Source of the DNA: Candidatus Nitrosomarinus catalina
GTDB taxonomy: Archaea > Thermoproteota > Nitrososphaeria > Nitrososphaerales > Nitrosopumilaceae
Length of the DNA: 64,000 bases
Direction of reading: 5' to 3'
Assembly: GCF_002156965.1 (NCBI RefSeq)
Contig: NZ_CP021324.1
Location: 1-64,000, forward strand
Shown here: one piece after another, positions 54,934 to 63,676 of the stretch
Numbering within the stretch: position 1 is the first letter of the stretch
Layout: each line of letters begins with the position of its first letter
Position numbers and translations under genes: made by a program
The notes under the pieces: generated by a model
The model's database searches: none
What the model was told of the DNA's origin: nothing
What the model saw: only the letters and a program-made list of their open reading frames with translations

Positions 54934-56057
54934 TGAATGAAATTGATATTAAATTTTTAGAAGATTCATTTAAAAAATATTATTTTAATCATTTAGAACT
55001 AATACCTGTTCCAGAACGTACATCTGAAAGAGAATTCGGATACCAAAAATTTGATTCTAATTTCTTTAATAGACACATTTCATTAAAAGATGAAAAAGAA
55101 TTACATTTACTATTTATGCAAAATACTCCATCTGATGTTTATTGCTCAAATGCATACTATGCATTTCCAAATTCTCCTATGAATGAAAAAGATTGGAAAG
55201 AAGCTGATTTGATTTTTGATATTGATGCAAAAGATCTTAATTTACCCTGTAGACCAAACCATACTGTATCTATTTGTAATGAGTGTAATGAAGTTGAGAA
55301 AAATAGTAATCAATGTTTAAAATGTAATTCAACTAAATTAGAAAAAAAATCCTTACCATGTAAAATCTGTATGGATGCATCAAAAGTTGAAGTTCAAAAA
55401 TTAATAGAAGTTTTAAATAATGATTTAGGAATTGAAAAAGAAAATATTCAAATTTATTTTTCAGGCAATGAAGGATTTCATGTTTATGTTTTTAATTCAC
55501 AATTTCAAAAACTAGGTTCAAAAGAAAGATCTGAACTTGTTGATTACATTATGTTCCGTGGAGCAATTCCTGAAACATTTGGAATGAAAAAATTTAAACC
55601 AAATCGATCATTATTTCCTGATTTTAATCAAAAAGGATGGAGTGGAAGATTTTCAAAACAAGTTTTTGGTTCTAAATCAAAACGTTCAAAAATTATTTCA
55701 GAATTACTTGATAATGGTTACTCCTCATTCCAAAAAACACTTGATGGTGTTTCTGAACAAATTGGTGTAAAAATTGATCCTAATGTCACAATGGATATTC
55801 ATAGAATTTTTAGATTGCCTGGTTCCATTAATAGTAAAAGTGGTTTAACTAAACTTCTCTGTACCGATATGACAAAATTTGATCCATACAGTGATGCATG
55901 CTTTCTTAATGATGAATCCGTTGAAGTCGTTGTAACGTGCCCAATAGAATTTAAGTTAAAAAATAAAAAATTTGGTCCATTTTTGAATGAAAAAATTACA
56001 ATCCCAACTTATGCTGCAGCTTATTTAATTTGTAAAAAATTAGCAACAATTGCTTAA
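54933..56057 (+). CDS. priS: DNA primase catalytic subunit PriS
   Basis: This 374-residue protein is the archaeo-eukaryotic primase catalytic subunit. The catalytic acidic pair is in DLIFDIDAKDL (about residues 92-102), a CNEC...CLKC zinc knuckle follows (about 114-131), and the SGNEGFHVYV segment (about 176-185) and the RIFRLPGSINSKSG segment carry other active-site residues. TAATG overlap with priL indicates coupled translation. Confidence 0.95.
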   Translation: MNEIDIKFLEDSFKKYYFNHLELIPVPERTSEREFGYQKFDSNFFNRHISLKDEKELHLLFMQNTPSDVYCSNAYYAFPNSPMNEKDWKEADLIFDIDAKDLNLPCRPNHTVSICNECNEVEKNSNQCLKCNSTKLEKKSLPCKICMDASKVEVQKLIEVLNNDLGIEKENIQIYFSGNEGFHVYVFNSQFQKLGSKERSELVDYIMFRGAIPETFGMKKFKPNRSLFPDFNQKGWSGRFSKQVFGSKSKRSKIISELLDNGYSSFQKTLDGVSEQIGVKIDPNVTMDIHRIFRLPGSINSKSGLTKLLCTDMTKFDPYSDACFLNDESVEVVVTCPIEFKLKNKKFGPFLNEKITIPTYAAAYLICKKLATIA

Positions 56058-56098
56058 TTTTGCTGGTAAGGCTTTAATTTAGTGAATCACGACTCAAT

Positions 56099-58960
56099 GT
56101 GATTTTGTATAGCGCCTCTACTGATAAGCAGACTCCACCACCTGATACTGGAAAATTCATCAGATTAGTCATAATTGCTATTATAGGAATTGTAATTTTT
56201 GCGATGGTTGGAAATCAAGCAGTAGTTTTATCAATGAATTTCACTGAATTTGGTGAACAATTCACAAAACCGCTATACTATACTATTCTTTCAACTTTAA
56301 TTTTATCAGCAATTGCCCTTATTCGTGTAAATATTTCTGGCAGATCCTCAATTTTCTGGTATGGTATCAATACTGCAATTGGATTTATTGCTAGAGGCCC
56401 TCAACAATCTGTTTCAGCAGATATTGAAAGTTTTAGAGATTACAAATTAACATCTCCACAATTCATTCTTTGGCAAATTACTAAGATTCTCCTATTTGGT
56501 GCATTCTTTGCAAATATCATGTTTGGATTTGCAGCAATGTCATTTATCGATGGAAATACTTTGGGTGTCGAAAATTTGCCAAATTTATTCTCCTTACCAT
56601 TTGTAACTCCTGAAACAAATCCAAACTATGCATCTGAAGAAGTAGTTCCAATGATTCCTGCATTAGTTATCTTAATTCCACCTATTCTTGCAGCAATTGG
56701 TTTACGTTTAGTTTTGTATGTTGGTATTCATAGAATTATTGATGTAGTTACAACTTATTTGAAAGACTCTAAAGAAGGAAAACCACGTTATCTGAATTAT
56801 GTTTCTACAATAGAAGGAATTTTTGGAATTGCAGTTTTATGGGTAGGAGTTAATCTTTTCTTTACTGATCAAATTGACTATAATACAAGATATGTCATTG
56901 GTGGAACACTTGCTATTGGTGCAGCTTTAATTGCATTTTCAATTATTGATAGAATAAGAGCACGAGTATTAACTCATATGTTTAAGCGTGATGTAATTAT
57001 TAGATTTGCAACAATTCTTCTAATTGGATTGATAGTTGGTGGTACTGTTGCAGTTAACAATAGTATTGCCGATGCTAAAAAAATTGAATTTTTAGGACCG
57101 TACACTGCTCAACAAATTGGTGTTAATAGATATCTAGGAGAACTAAATGAAGTACAAGAAAATATTCATGATGTTCAACTAACATCAGTTTCTGCAAATA
57201 ATATTAAAAATTATGTTACACAAAATAGTGATGTATTAGATGTCATTCGAGTTTGGGATTGGGAAGCTGCATTTGCCAAATTAAAGCCTGAGATAGGATT
57301 AATTCCATATGTAGATTTTGAAGATAATGATATTCTTAGATTTAACAATACTTTGTATTGGACTGCTTCAATGAAACCAATTTTGCCAACTTCAGTTAGT
57401 CTTGATAATAGATGGTACAATGAACATCTTGTTTATACTCACGTTCCAGAAGGATTTTTGACTCTAGAAGCAACTGATGGTCAGATTGTTGATAGTGGTG
57501 AGTTTTTCAAACAAAGAGAAATTTACTATGGTGAAGGTGGTTTGTTTGAACAAACCTGGTCTGGTTATCCAACTGGAAGAGGAGATACAAGTGCAGAATT
57601 AGGTGGCGTATCTTATTCTGGAATCGGAGGTCTAGATGTTCCACCACCACTAAGTTGGATATTCGAACCAAACTTTTTGCTTTCATTCCCAGGTGAATCT
57701 GTTCACATTATGAGATACAAAGATGTACATGATAGAATGGAAACATTGTATCCATATTTCTTATATGATTTGTTTGGAAAAGAATTGGATTCATTACCTG
57801 TAACTGATGGTGAAAATTCCTATTGGCTAATTCCATTAATTATTGGATTTGATACACGTGATGTTCCTTGGTCTGTTGGTAATCCGTATTTACGTTTAGT
57901 AGGTTATGCACTAGTTGATTCGTATAACGGAGATATTCAATTATTGAAAACCGGAGATGATTTCTTTTCAGATATGTTTGCTAATCAATACTCTGAACAA
58001 TTCCAACCAATGCCAGCTTGGTTAGAGGAACAAATCAGATATCCAGTTGAATTGTTTAATTGGAAAACAGAGATGTACAATATTTACCACGTAACTAATG
58101 TTGAAACATTCATCCAAGCAAATGAATTTTATGAAATTCCACGAGGACTTGACACATATTATGTTGAAGCAAAACCACCTGGATTTGAACAAACATCATT
58201 TTTGGGATTACTTTCATTGGAATTGAAAGGCTCACAAGGAAGAAATCTTGCAGGATATATGGTAGTTGAAAATGATCTTGCTAATTTAGGTAATTTACAA
58301 TTTTATGAAATACCATTGGATTCTGAAACTAAATTAATTGGACCTACTGCAGTAAGAGAAGCTCTTGACAGAGATCCTGAATTTGCTCAATTAAAGACAT
58401 TATTGAGGAATCCAAGAATTGGTGATAACATTTTGTATCGTGTAGGTGATCATGATGTGTACTTTATTCCTGTTTACACAGCTGGTGCTGGTGGTGTAGT
58501 TGCACAATTAGGTACAATTGCAGCTGTTGGTGCAGCATTCAATGGAGAATACTTTGTAGGACTGGGTGATACTCAAGAAGAAGCATTTGAACAATATTTG
58601 AAAAAGGTATCAGGTGTAGCATCAACTACAACGACTGCAGATGATGATTATGTTGAATTACTAAAATCAGACAGAATTGATATTATAAAATCTATATTTG
58701 AAAACAATGAAATTGTTATTGCTGAACCAACATCAATTCAAATTCCATTATCATTTAATGAAGGTGAATTGTTCTTCTTTACTGAAGATGATCGTGCTGA
58801 TACAGAGGAATTCTTATCCAAATTCATAGATGACTTTGTAAAACCACGAAGTGATAGAGTATTCATGTGGGAAGAAGATACAATTTTGAACATTGGAACT
58901 GTGTATGTGAAAGATGGATTACCTGAGATACATTATGTATCAATTGAGGTTGGCAACTAA
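56099..58960 (+). CDS. UPF0182-family large membrane protein
   Basis: This 953-residue protein has about seven membrane spans in its first 330 residues and a large outer domain of about 600 residues. Family patterns include NRYLGELNEVQ, VDFEDNDIL, HGVP-type VYTHVPEGFLTLE and SGGVSYSGIGGLDVPPPLSW. UPF0182 proteins occur in actinobacteria, cyanobacteria and archaea; their role is unknown, with cell-envelope functions suspected. It starts at a GTG. Two more genes follow on the same strand with no or little gap. Confidence 0.85.
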   Translation: MILYSASTDKQTPPPDTGKFIRLVIIAIIGIVIFAMVGNQAVVLSMNFTEFGEQFTKPLYYTILSTLILSAIALIRVNISGRSSIFWYGINTAIGFIARGPQQSVSADIESFRDYKLTSPQFILWQITKILLFGAFFANIMFGFAAMSFIDGNTLGVENLPNLFSLPFVTPETNPNYASEEVVPMIPALVILIPPILAAIGLRLVLYVGIHRIIDVVTTYLKDSKEGKPRYLNYVSTIEGIFGIAVLWVGVNLFFTDQIDYNTRYVIGGTLAIGAALIAFSIIDRIRARVLTHMFKRDVIIRFATILLIGLIVGGTVAVNNSIADAKKIEFLGPYTAQQIGVNRYLGELNEVQENIHDVQLTSVSANNIKNYVTQNSDVLDVIRVWDWEAAFAKLKPEIGLIPYVDFEDNDILRFNNTLYWTASMKPILPTSVSLDNRWYNEHLVYTHVPEGFLTLEATDGQIVDSGEFFKQREIYYGEGGLFEQTWSGYPTGRGDTSAELGGVSYSGIGGLDVPPPLSWIFEPNFLLSFPGESVHIMRYKDVHDRMETLYPYFLYDLFGKELDSLPVTDGENSYWLIPLIIGFDTRDVPWSVGNPYLRLVGYALVDSYNGDIQLLKTGDDFFSDMFANQYSEQFQPMPAWLEEQIRYPVELFNWKTEMYNIYHVTNVETFIQANEFYEIPRGLDTYYVEAKPPGFEQTSFLGLLSLELKGSQGRNLAGYMVVENDLANLGNLQFYEIPLDSETKLIGPTAVREALDRDPEFAQLKTLLRNPRIGDNILYRVGDHDVYFIPVYTAGAGGVVAQLGTIAAVGAAFNGEYFVGLGDTQEEAFEQYLKKVSGVASTTTTADDDYVELLKSDRIDIIKSIFENNEIVIAEPTSIQIPLSFNEGELFFFTEDDRADTEEFLSKFIDDFVKPRSDRVFMWEEDTILNIGTVYVKDGLPEIHYVSIEVGN

Positions 58961-59503
58961 TTGCTTCTAGTTGTTGATAATGGTTCCATCTATACAAAAC
59001 AACTAACAGATTTCTTAACCCAAAAAAATTTTTCCTTTGAAAAACATACTCCCGACACTTTAGAATTAAATTCATTAAAAAAATATGAATCAATAATTTT
59101 ATCTGGAAGAAGAAAAAATGACAAAAAAATTAATGAAATAAATTCAAAAGTTATAAAATATTCAATTGATAATAATAAAAAATTACTTGGTATTTGTTAT
59201 GGAGCTGAAATACTAGCTCTTACTTTAGGTGGTACTATTAGAAAAACAACTTCTATTCAAAAAGGTGATGAAATTATTGAAATTTTAGAAAATAATTTAA
59301 CTTCAAAAAAATCAATCACAGTTTTTGAAAGTCATTCTTTTGAAATTTCTAAATTACCCTCAATGTTAATTGCAACTGGAAAATCAAGAAATTGTAAATA
59401 TGAAATTATTAAACATAAGGAAAAATCAATTTTTGGAACTCAATTCCACCCTGAAATGAGTGTTGATGGCAATAATTTAATTGAAAATTTTTGCTCACTT
59501 TGA
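58961..59503 (+). CDS. Class I glutamine amidotransferase (GuaA N-terminal-like)
   Basis: This 180-residue GATase starts at a TTG immediately after the UPF0182 stop codon. The nucleophile elbow is LGICYGAEILALTLGG (Cys near residue 79), and the His/Glu of the triad are in FGTQFHPEM (about residues 163-171). The opening LLVVDNGSIYTKQL is GuaA-like. In many archaea GMP synthase is split and this would be subunit A (GuaAA), but the PPase subunit is not adjacent, so another amido-transfer partner is possible. Confidence 0.85.
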   Translation: MLLVVDNGSIYTKQLTDFLTQKNFSFEKHTPDTLELNSLKKYESIILSGRRKNDKKINEINSKVIKYSIDNNKKLLGICYGAEILALTLGGTIRKTTSIQKGDEIIEILENNLTSKKSITVFESHSFEISKLPSMLIATGKSRNCKYEIIKHKEKSIFGTQFHPEMSVDGNNLIENFCSL

Positions 59504-59536
59504 TTGATTTAATAACTCTCAAAAATTCTTGTTTTT

Positions 59537-60499
59537 ATGGAAGAAGAGGATCACCAATTACTCTTACCTTTAGTTGAAGATGAAAACATTTGTCTTCCTT
59601 TACCGATTAATGTTGTATCTAGATATTGGAATGTTGAATTACCTATGGCTGAGGCTATCGATTCTGCAAAGAAATATTCTGATTTTAATGGAAGTATAAT
59701 TATTGAAGGGATCGAACTTGCAGAAAGACATGGGCTATCTTGCAAAATTGTTCATTCATCCTTAAATGAATTAAAAAAAATTATTGATTCAGGAATCCCG
59801 CCAATTGTAATTCTTCCTGGAATTCCTGAAATTACACAACACGCTTCAGTAATTACTGGTTATAATGAAGATGAAAAAACAATTTTACATTATATTCAAA
59901 AAGGTAACCAAGAAGGAGAACAACAAGAAGGTGCAATACCTCAAGAAATTTTTGATAGAGAATGGTCAGAAGAAGGAAAACTAATGATAATTATTTCACC
60001 TCCCGATATTTTATCAAAAATTACATTAGAAAATGATTCTAAGAATAAATCTAATCGTTTATGTTTTGATTCTGAAAAACAAAATATTTTACAAAATTAT
60101 TCTGAAGCACTTTCGTCTTTAAAACAATCTATGGAACTTGATCCAAATAATTCAACTGCACTACATATGTATGCAGCAATGTTAAATCAACAAAAATCAC
60201 CTGAATGTGTTTCATTTTATGAGCAAAGCTTCAAAATTAATTCCAGATCATATTTATCATTTAACGGATTAGGAAATTTTTACTTAAAAACAAATGAATT
60301 TGAAAAAGCAGAAAATTTTTACAGTAAAGCAATTGAAATTAATCCAAAAAGATCTGCAAAAATTTACAAAAATCGCGCTTATCTACGTGAAAAATTAAAT
60401 AAAAATTCTGATGCTAAGGAAGATCTAAAGTCATATTTGAAATATTTTCCAAAAGCACATGACAGAGGAATAATAGAGCAGGCAATTAGAGAAATTTAA
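59537..60499 (+). CDS. C39-like peptidase domain fused to TPR repeats
   Basis: This 320-residue cytoplasmic protein has an N-terminal C39-like papain-fold domain: NICLPLPINVVSRYW (Cys at about residue 19) matches the family nucleophile helix, and QHASVITGYNED (His at about 102) the catalytic His. After a linker, at least two or three tetratricopeptide repeats occupy about residues 180-300. It follows the GATase by 33 bases. A peptidase or peptide-binding role is possible; neither substrate nor activity is known. Confidence 0.72.
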   Translation: MEEEDHQLLLPLVEDENICLPLPINVVSRYWNVELPMAEAIDSAKKYSDFNGSIIIEGIELAERHGLSCKIVHSSLNELKKIIDSGIPPIVILPGIPEITQHASVITGYNEDEKTILHYIQKGNQEGEQQEGAIPQEIFDREWSEEGKLMIIISPPDILSKITLENDSKNKSNRLCFDSEKQNILQNYSEALSSLKQSMELDPNNSTALHMYAAMLNQQKSPECVSFYEQSFKINSRSYLSFNGLGNFYLKTNEFEKAENFYSKAIEINPKRSAKIYKNRAYLREKLNKNSDAKEDLKSYLKYFPKAHDRGIIEQAIREI

Positions 60500-60573
60500 T
60501 GCGGAATACGGGATTTGAACCCGTGACCTTCAGCTTGGGAAGCTGACGTCATACCAGACTAAACTAATTCCGC
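60500..60573 (-). tRNA. tRNA-Gly (anticodon CCC)
   Basis: On the minus strand the sequence opens with GCGGAAT and closes with ATTCCGC plus discriminator A, a 7-bp acceptor stem. The anticodon arm is TCAGC-TTCCCAA-GCTGA, giving anticodon CCC for codon GGG, and the T arm is ACGGG-TTCAAAT-CCCGT. No intron and no encoded CCA tail are present. The D arm is short (GTT/GAC). Confidence 0.95.
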
Positions 60574-60622
60574 TTACTATTTTTTTAAATATGATTAAAT
60601 ATCTTAATTACGATTATACTTC

Positions 60623-60796
60623 ATGGATGCAAAATGTCCTGAATGTGAACGAGTTGCGATTTTGGATGACGATGTTACTAGCGTAAAGTGTCCTCATTGT
60701 AATTTTGAAGCAGATTATGATACGTATCTTGAGATAATGAAAGATCACGCTATGAACATGGCATCAGATTATATTCCAGATCGACCTGGTATGTGA
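60623..60796 (+). CDS. 57-residue zinc-ribbon micro-protein
   Basis: An ATG at 60623 opens a 57-residue frame starting MDAKCPECERVAIL and continuing with KCPHCNFEADYDTYLEI. The CPEC and CPHC pairs, 16 residues apart, form a standard zinc ribbon like those of small archaeal transcription or translation factors. The stop is directly followed by the stop of a convergent small zinc-ribbon gene. Function unknown. Confidence 0.7.
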   Translation: MDAKCPECERVAILDDDVTSVKCPHCNFEADYDTYLEIMKDHAMNMASDYIPDRPGM

Positions 60797-60919
60797 TTAC
60801 CAAAAATTACCTTTATCTGAACAATCTAAATGGGCTCCACAATTTGGACAAAACATATGACATGCTTGCATGTCAACCATTTTATTTTCACATCTTGGAC
60901 ATGTGATTTCCTCTCCCAT
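60797..60919 (-). CDS. 40-residue double-CxxC zinc-ribbon micro-protein
   Basis: The minus strand from 60919 encodes MGEEITCPRCENKM...HMFCPNCGAHLDCSDKGNFW, 40 residues with CPRC and CPNCG pairs. This is the compact zinc-ribbon pattern of archaeal micro-proteins. It has its own ATG preceded by a G-rich purine stretch and ends back-to-back with the convergent zinc-ribbon gene. I am confident of the frame, not of the function. Confidence 0.7.
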   Translation of the reverse strand: MGEEITCPRCENKMVDMQACHMFCPNCGAHLDCSDKGNFW

Positions 60920-60993
60920 GACTATCTATGGAATTGTTGATTTAAAAATTATGTCCAAAGGTTAATTAGTACTTCAACTTTTTTTTCGAATAC

Positions 60994-61392
60994 TTGGCAA
61001 ACTTCAAGCTTACAATATCAGATATCAAAGGAAAGTCTCTATCTAAGGAACTAAAAGATAGTGATGCAAATCCATTATTGGGATTAGAATTAGGAAATGA
61101 AACAGATGCAGCAGTTGTTGGTCTTAGTGGAAAATTAAAACTAACTGGTGGTAGCGATAAATCTGGTGTTCCTATGAGAGATGATGTTCATGGTTCTGCA
61201 AGAAAACGTGTTTTACTTTCAAAAGGTGTTGGATTACAAGATGCAGAACATGGTGATCGAGTAAGAAAATTAATTCGTGGAAATATAATATCTGAAGAAA
61301 TTTATCAAATAAATTGTAAATTTGATGGTGAATTACCAGTTGAGACACCTGCAGAAGAACCAGCTGCAGAAACTGAAGATAAGAAAGAATAA
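60994..61392 (+). CDS. rps6e: 30S ribosomal protein S6e
   Basis: This 132-residue protein is the archaeal/eukaryotic small-subunit protein S6e. The segment GLSGKLKLTGGSDKSGVPMRDDVHGSARKRVLLSKGVG is the family core. It lacks the long eukaryotic C-terminal helix and instead has a short acidic Ala/Glu tail. The start is a TTG. aIF2 gamma follows on the same strand, as commonly seen in archaea. Confidence 0.96.
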   Translation: MANFKLTISDIKGKSLSKELKDSDANPLLGLELGNETDAAVVGLSGKLKLTGGSDKSGVPMRDDVHGSARKRVLLSKGVGLQDAEHGDRVRKLIRGNIISEEIYQINCKFDGELPVETPAEEPAAETEDKKE

Positions 61393-61423
61393 CTTAACAT
61401 ATACCGATTCTATATTTTGACTC

Positions 61424-62686
61424 ATGCATTGGCGAGAAACGCTTCCTGATTGGTACATCAAAAAATATGGTTATCAACCATGTGTGAATATAGGAACTTC
61501 TGGACATGTAGATCATGGAAAAACTAGTCTAATTCAAGCATTAACAGGCTCATGGACAAGTGTACATAGTCAAGAATTAAAACGTGGAATTACAATACGT
61601 GTTGGTTATTCTGATGCTGCTTTTTACAAATGTAAAAAATGTGAAGAACCCTTAGGATATTCCACAACTCCAAAATGTAATAATTGTGGAGATGAAAGTG
61701 AATTATCTCGAGTTGTAAGTTTTGTAGATAGTCCTGGACACGAAAGTTTGATGGCAAATATGCTTTCAGGTTCTGCATTAATGGATGGAGCATTATTGTT
61801 AGTTGCAGCAAATGAGCAAGTTCCAAAACCACAAACAAAAGAACATCTTTTAGCTCTTCAAACTCTTGGAATTAAACAAATAGTTGTACTTCAAAATAAA
61901 GTAGATTTACTTTCTCATGATGAAGTGTTAGCAAATTATAAAGACATTACAAAATTTGTCAAGGACACTAATGCTGCAAAATCCCCAATCATTCCAATTT
62001 CTGCTCAATCTGGTTTAAACCTTGATGCGTTAATCGGTTTAATTGAATCAACCATTAAAACACCTGAACGAGATGAAAAAGCTGATCCAGTAATGCATGT
62101 TTTACGTTCTTTTGATGTCAACAAACCTGGTATCAAATTGAAAGATATCAAAGGAGGTGTAATTGGTGGAAGTTTAACCCAAGGAATTTTTAATGTTGGT
62201 GATGAAATTGAAATTAAACCCGGTTTAATGAATGAAAAAAAGAAATCATATGAACCAATTCTTACCAAAATTACCTCATTAGGAACTGCGGCAGGAATTG
62301 TTGAATCAGTAAAACCTGGAGGTTTAGTTGCAATTGGTACAACATTAGATCCATCTATGACTAGAAGTGATTCATTTATTGGTTCAGTAATTGGAAAGCC
62401 TGGGACACTTCCTGAAAATTCTACAAAACTAAAACTAAGTGTAAATTTATTTGACTCAGCTGTTGGAACTACTGAAGATATCAAAGTTAATCCTATCCAA
62501 AATGGTGAATTACTTCGATTAAACATTGGAACTGCTCCAGTTTTAGGCAAAGTCACAAAAGTCAAATCATCTAATGTCGAAATTGAACTTAGACGCCCTG
62601 CTTGCATCTTTAAAGATGGACATGTTGCAATTAGTAGAAGAATTGCTGAAAGATGGAGATTGATTGGTGCAGGTATAGTTGGTTGA
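61424..62686 (+). CDS. eif2g: Translation initiation factor aIF2 subunit gamma
   Basis: This 420-residue GTPase is the core subunit of aIF2, which brings initiator Met-tRNA to the ribosome. The P-loop GTSGHVDHGKTS (about residues 24-35), the zinc knuckle CKKC...CNNC (about 67-86), DSPGHE (about 103-108) and NKVD (about 157-160) are all present, with two C-terminal beta-barrel domains. The alpha subunit is on the opposite strand at the right edge. Its 3' end overlaps the PIN-domain gene by eight bases. Confidence 0.97.
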   Translation: MHWRETLPDWYIKKYGYQPCVNIGTSGHVDHGKTSLIQALTGSWTSVHSQELKRGITIRVGYSDAAFYKCKKCEEPLGYSTTPKCNNCGDESELSRVVSFVDSPGHESLMANMLSGSALMDGALLLVAANEQVPKPQTKEHLLALQTLGIKQIVVLQNKVDLLSHDEVLANYKDITKFVKDTNAAKSPIIPISAQSGLNLDALIGLIESTIKTPERDEKADPVMHVLRSFDVNKPGIKLKDIKGGVIGGSLTQGIFNVGDEIEIKPGLMNEKKKSYEPILTKITSLGTAAGIVESVKPGGLVAIGTTLDPSMTRSDSFIGSVIGKPGTLPENSTKLKLSVNLFDSAVGTTEDIKVNPIQNGELLRLNIGTAPVLGKVTKVKSSNVEIELRRPACIFKDGHVAISRRIAERWRLIGAGIVG

Positions 62687-63047
62687 AGTAATCTGTGATA
62701 CCAATTTTTTAATTCATTTAGCCACTAGACGAATCAAAAATATTGATAATTTAGATATGGAAATAGGCTCAATTTCTTTTATTGTTCCCGAAGTTGTTAA
62801 AAATGAATTAATAAAATTACAACAAATTCCAGAAAAAAGTCAAGAAATTACTCAAACATTAAATTTTATTAAAAAATTAAAAATTATTCAAATAAATGGA
62901 AATTATGCAGATGAAGAGCTAATCAAGTATGTAAAAAATAATCGAAGTATAATTGGTACAATGGATAAAGCACTTAAGAATAAAATCAAAAAATTTGATA
63001 GTTCTATTTTATCAATTCATAATGATAAAATAATTCTTGAAAGTTAG
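62679..63047 (+). CDS. PIN-domain nuclease, Fcf1/Utp23-like
   Basis: This 122-residue PIN-fold protein has the first catalytic Asp in VICDTNFLIHLATR (residues 3-16), a conserved acidic Glu in VPEVVKNELIKL (about 38-49) and a C-terminal GTMDKALK segment (about 91-98) with the last Asp. Location directly behind aIF2 gamma, overlapping by eight bases, is common for archaeal Fcf1/Utp23-like PIN proteins linked to rRNA processing. A toxin role is unlikely, as no antitoxin gene is present. The start is TTG. Confidence 0.85.
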   Translation: MVEVICDTNFLIHLATRRIKNIDNLDMEIGSISFIVPEVVKNELIKLQQIPEKSQEITQTLNFIKKLKIIQINGNYADEELIKYVKNNRSIIGTMDKALKNKIKKFDSSILSIHNDKIILES

Positions 63048-63081
63048 AAAACTTTATTTTTAAATTAATTAATTGAATTCT

Positions 63082-63510
63082 ATGTCTGAATTCACTATTA
63101 CTAGTTCTGATTTTAATGATGGAGATGAAATTCCGAATAAATTTGGGTACAAATTTGAAAATAAAGAGCCAAAATTAGATTTTAAAAATATACCAGATGG
63201 TACGAAAAGTATTGGATTAATCATGGATGATCCTGATGCAGTGGCTGCAGTTGGAAAAGTCTGGGTCCATTGGTTACGTTATTTTGAATATCCTTCAAAA
63301 AATCTAATTGTAGAAGGAAAAACTGATTTTGATGAAATTGGATATGGTGGACCAGCACCACCTAATGGAAGACATACTTACATTTTCAAAGGATATGCTC
63401 TTGATACAATATTAGATTTGAAAAAAGGTTATTCTAAACAAGAATTAGAAAGTTTGATGCAAGGTCATATTATTGAAGAAGCAAAATTAACTGGAACTTT
63501 TGCTCCATAA
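63082..63510 (+). CDS. PEBP/YbhB family protein
   Basis: This protein of about 142 residues belongs to the phosphatidylethanolamine-binding (YbhB/YbcL, Raf-kinase-inhibitor-like) family. The motifs DDPDAVAAVGKVWVHWLRY and GGPAPPNGRHTYIFKGYALD form the anion-binding pocket. I chose the ATG at 63082; a TTG three codons earlier is also in frame. The ligand in archaea is unknown. Confidence 0.9.
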   Translation: MSEFTITSSDFNDGDEIPNKFGYKFENKEPKLDFKNIPDGTKSIGLIMDDPDAVAAVGKVWVHWLRYFEYPSKNLIVEGKTDFDEIGYGGPAPPNGRHTYIFKGYALDTILDLKKGYSKQELESLMQGHIIEEAKLTGTFAP

Positions 63511-63519
63511 CGTCATTTT

Positions 63520-63675
63520 TTAAGAATATCTTTCTGCTAATCTATATCTCATGTATTTATCATCTGGTGAAAATTTAGCTGGATGTACTGATTTTGTATC
63601 TTCACCACATTTTGGACATTTATTTTTTAATGTGTAGTGACTACATTTTGAGCACTTTCGTAATTGAAATCTCAT
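63520..63675 (-). CDS. nop10: H/ACA RNP component Nop10
   Basis: This 51-residue zinc protein is Nop10 of the H/ACA pseudouridylation complex. [27 protein letters not shown] supplies the zinc ribbon and [20 protein letters not shown] the conserved helical tail. I use the ATG at 63675 because it gives the standard Nop10 start; the longer frame to 63726 would overlap the upstream aIF2 alpha gene. Nop10 just after aIF2 alpha is the usual archaeal order. Confidence 0.95.
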   Translation of the reverse strand: MRFQLRKCSKCSHYTLKNKCPKCGEDTKSVHPAKFSPDDKYMRYRLAERYS

Positions 63676-63676
63676 T

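Noticed and set aside
62005..62607. 200-residue open frame on the minus strand inside aIF2 gamma
   Set aside because: It is antisense to a strongly conserved gene, has no promoter or recognisable motif, and is explained by codon bias of the plus-strand gene.
62679..63047. PIN-domain toxin of a VapBC system
   Set aside because: No antitoxin gene is adjacent, and position behind aIF2 gamma is typical of housekeeping Fcf1/Utp23-like PIN proteins.
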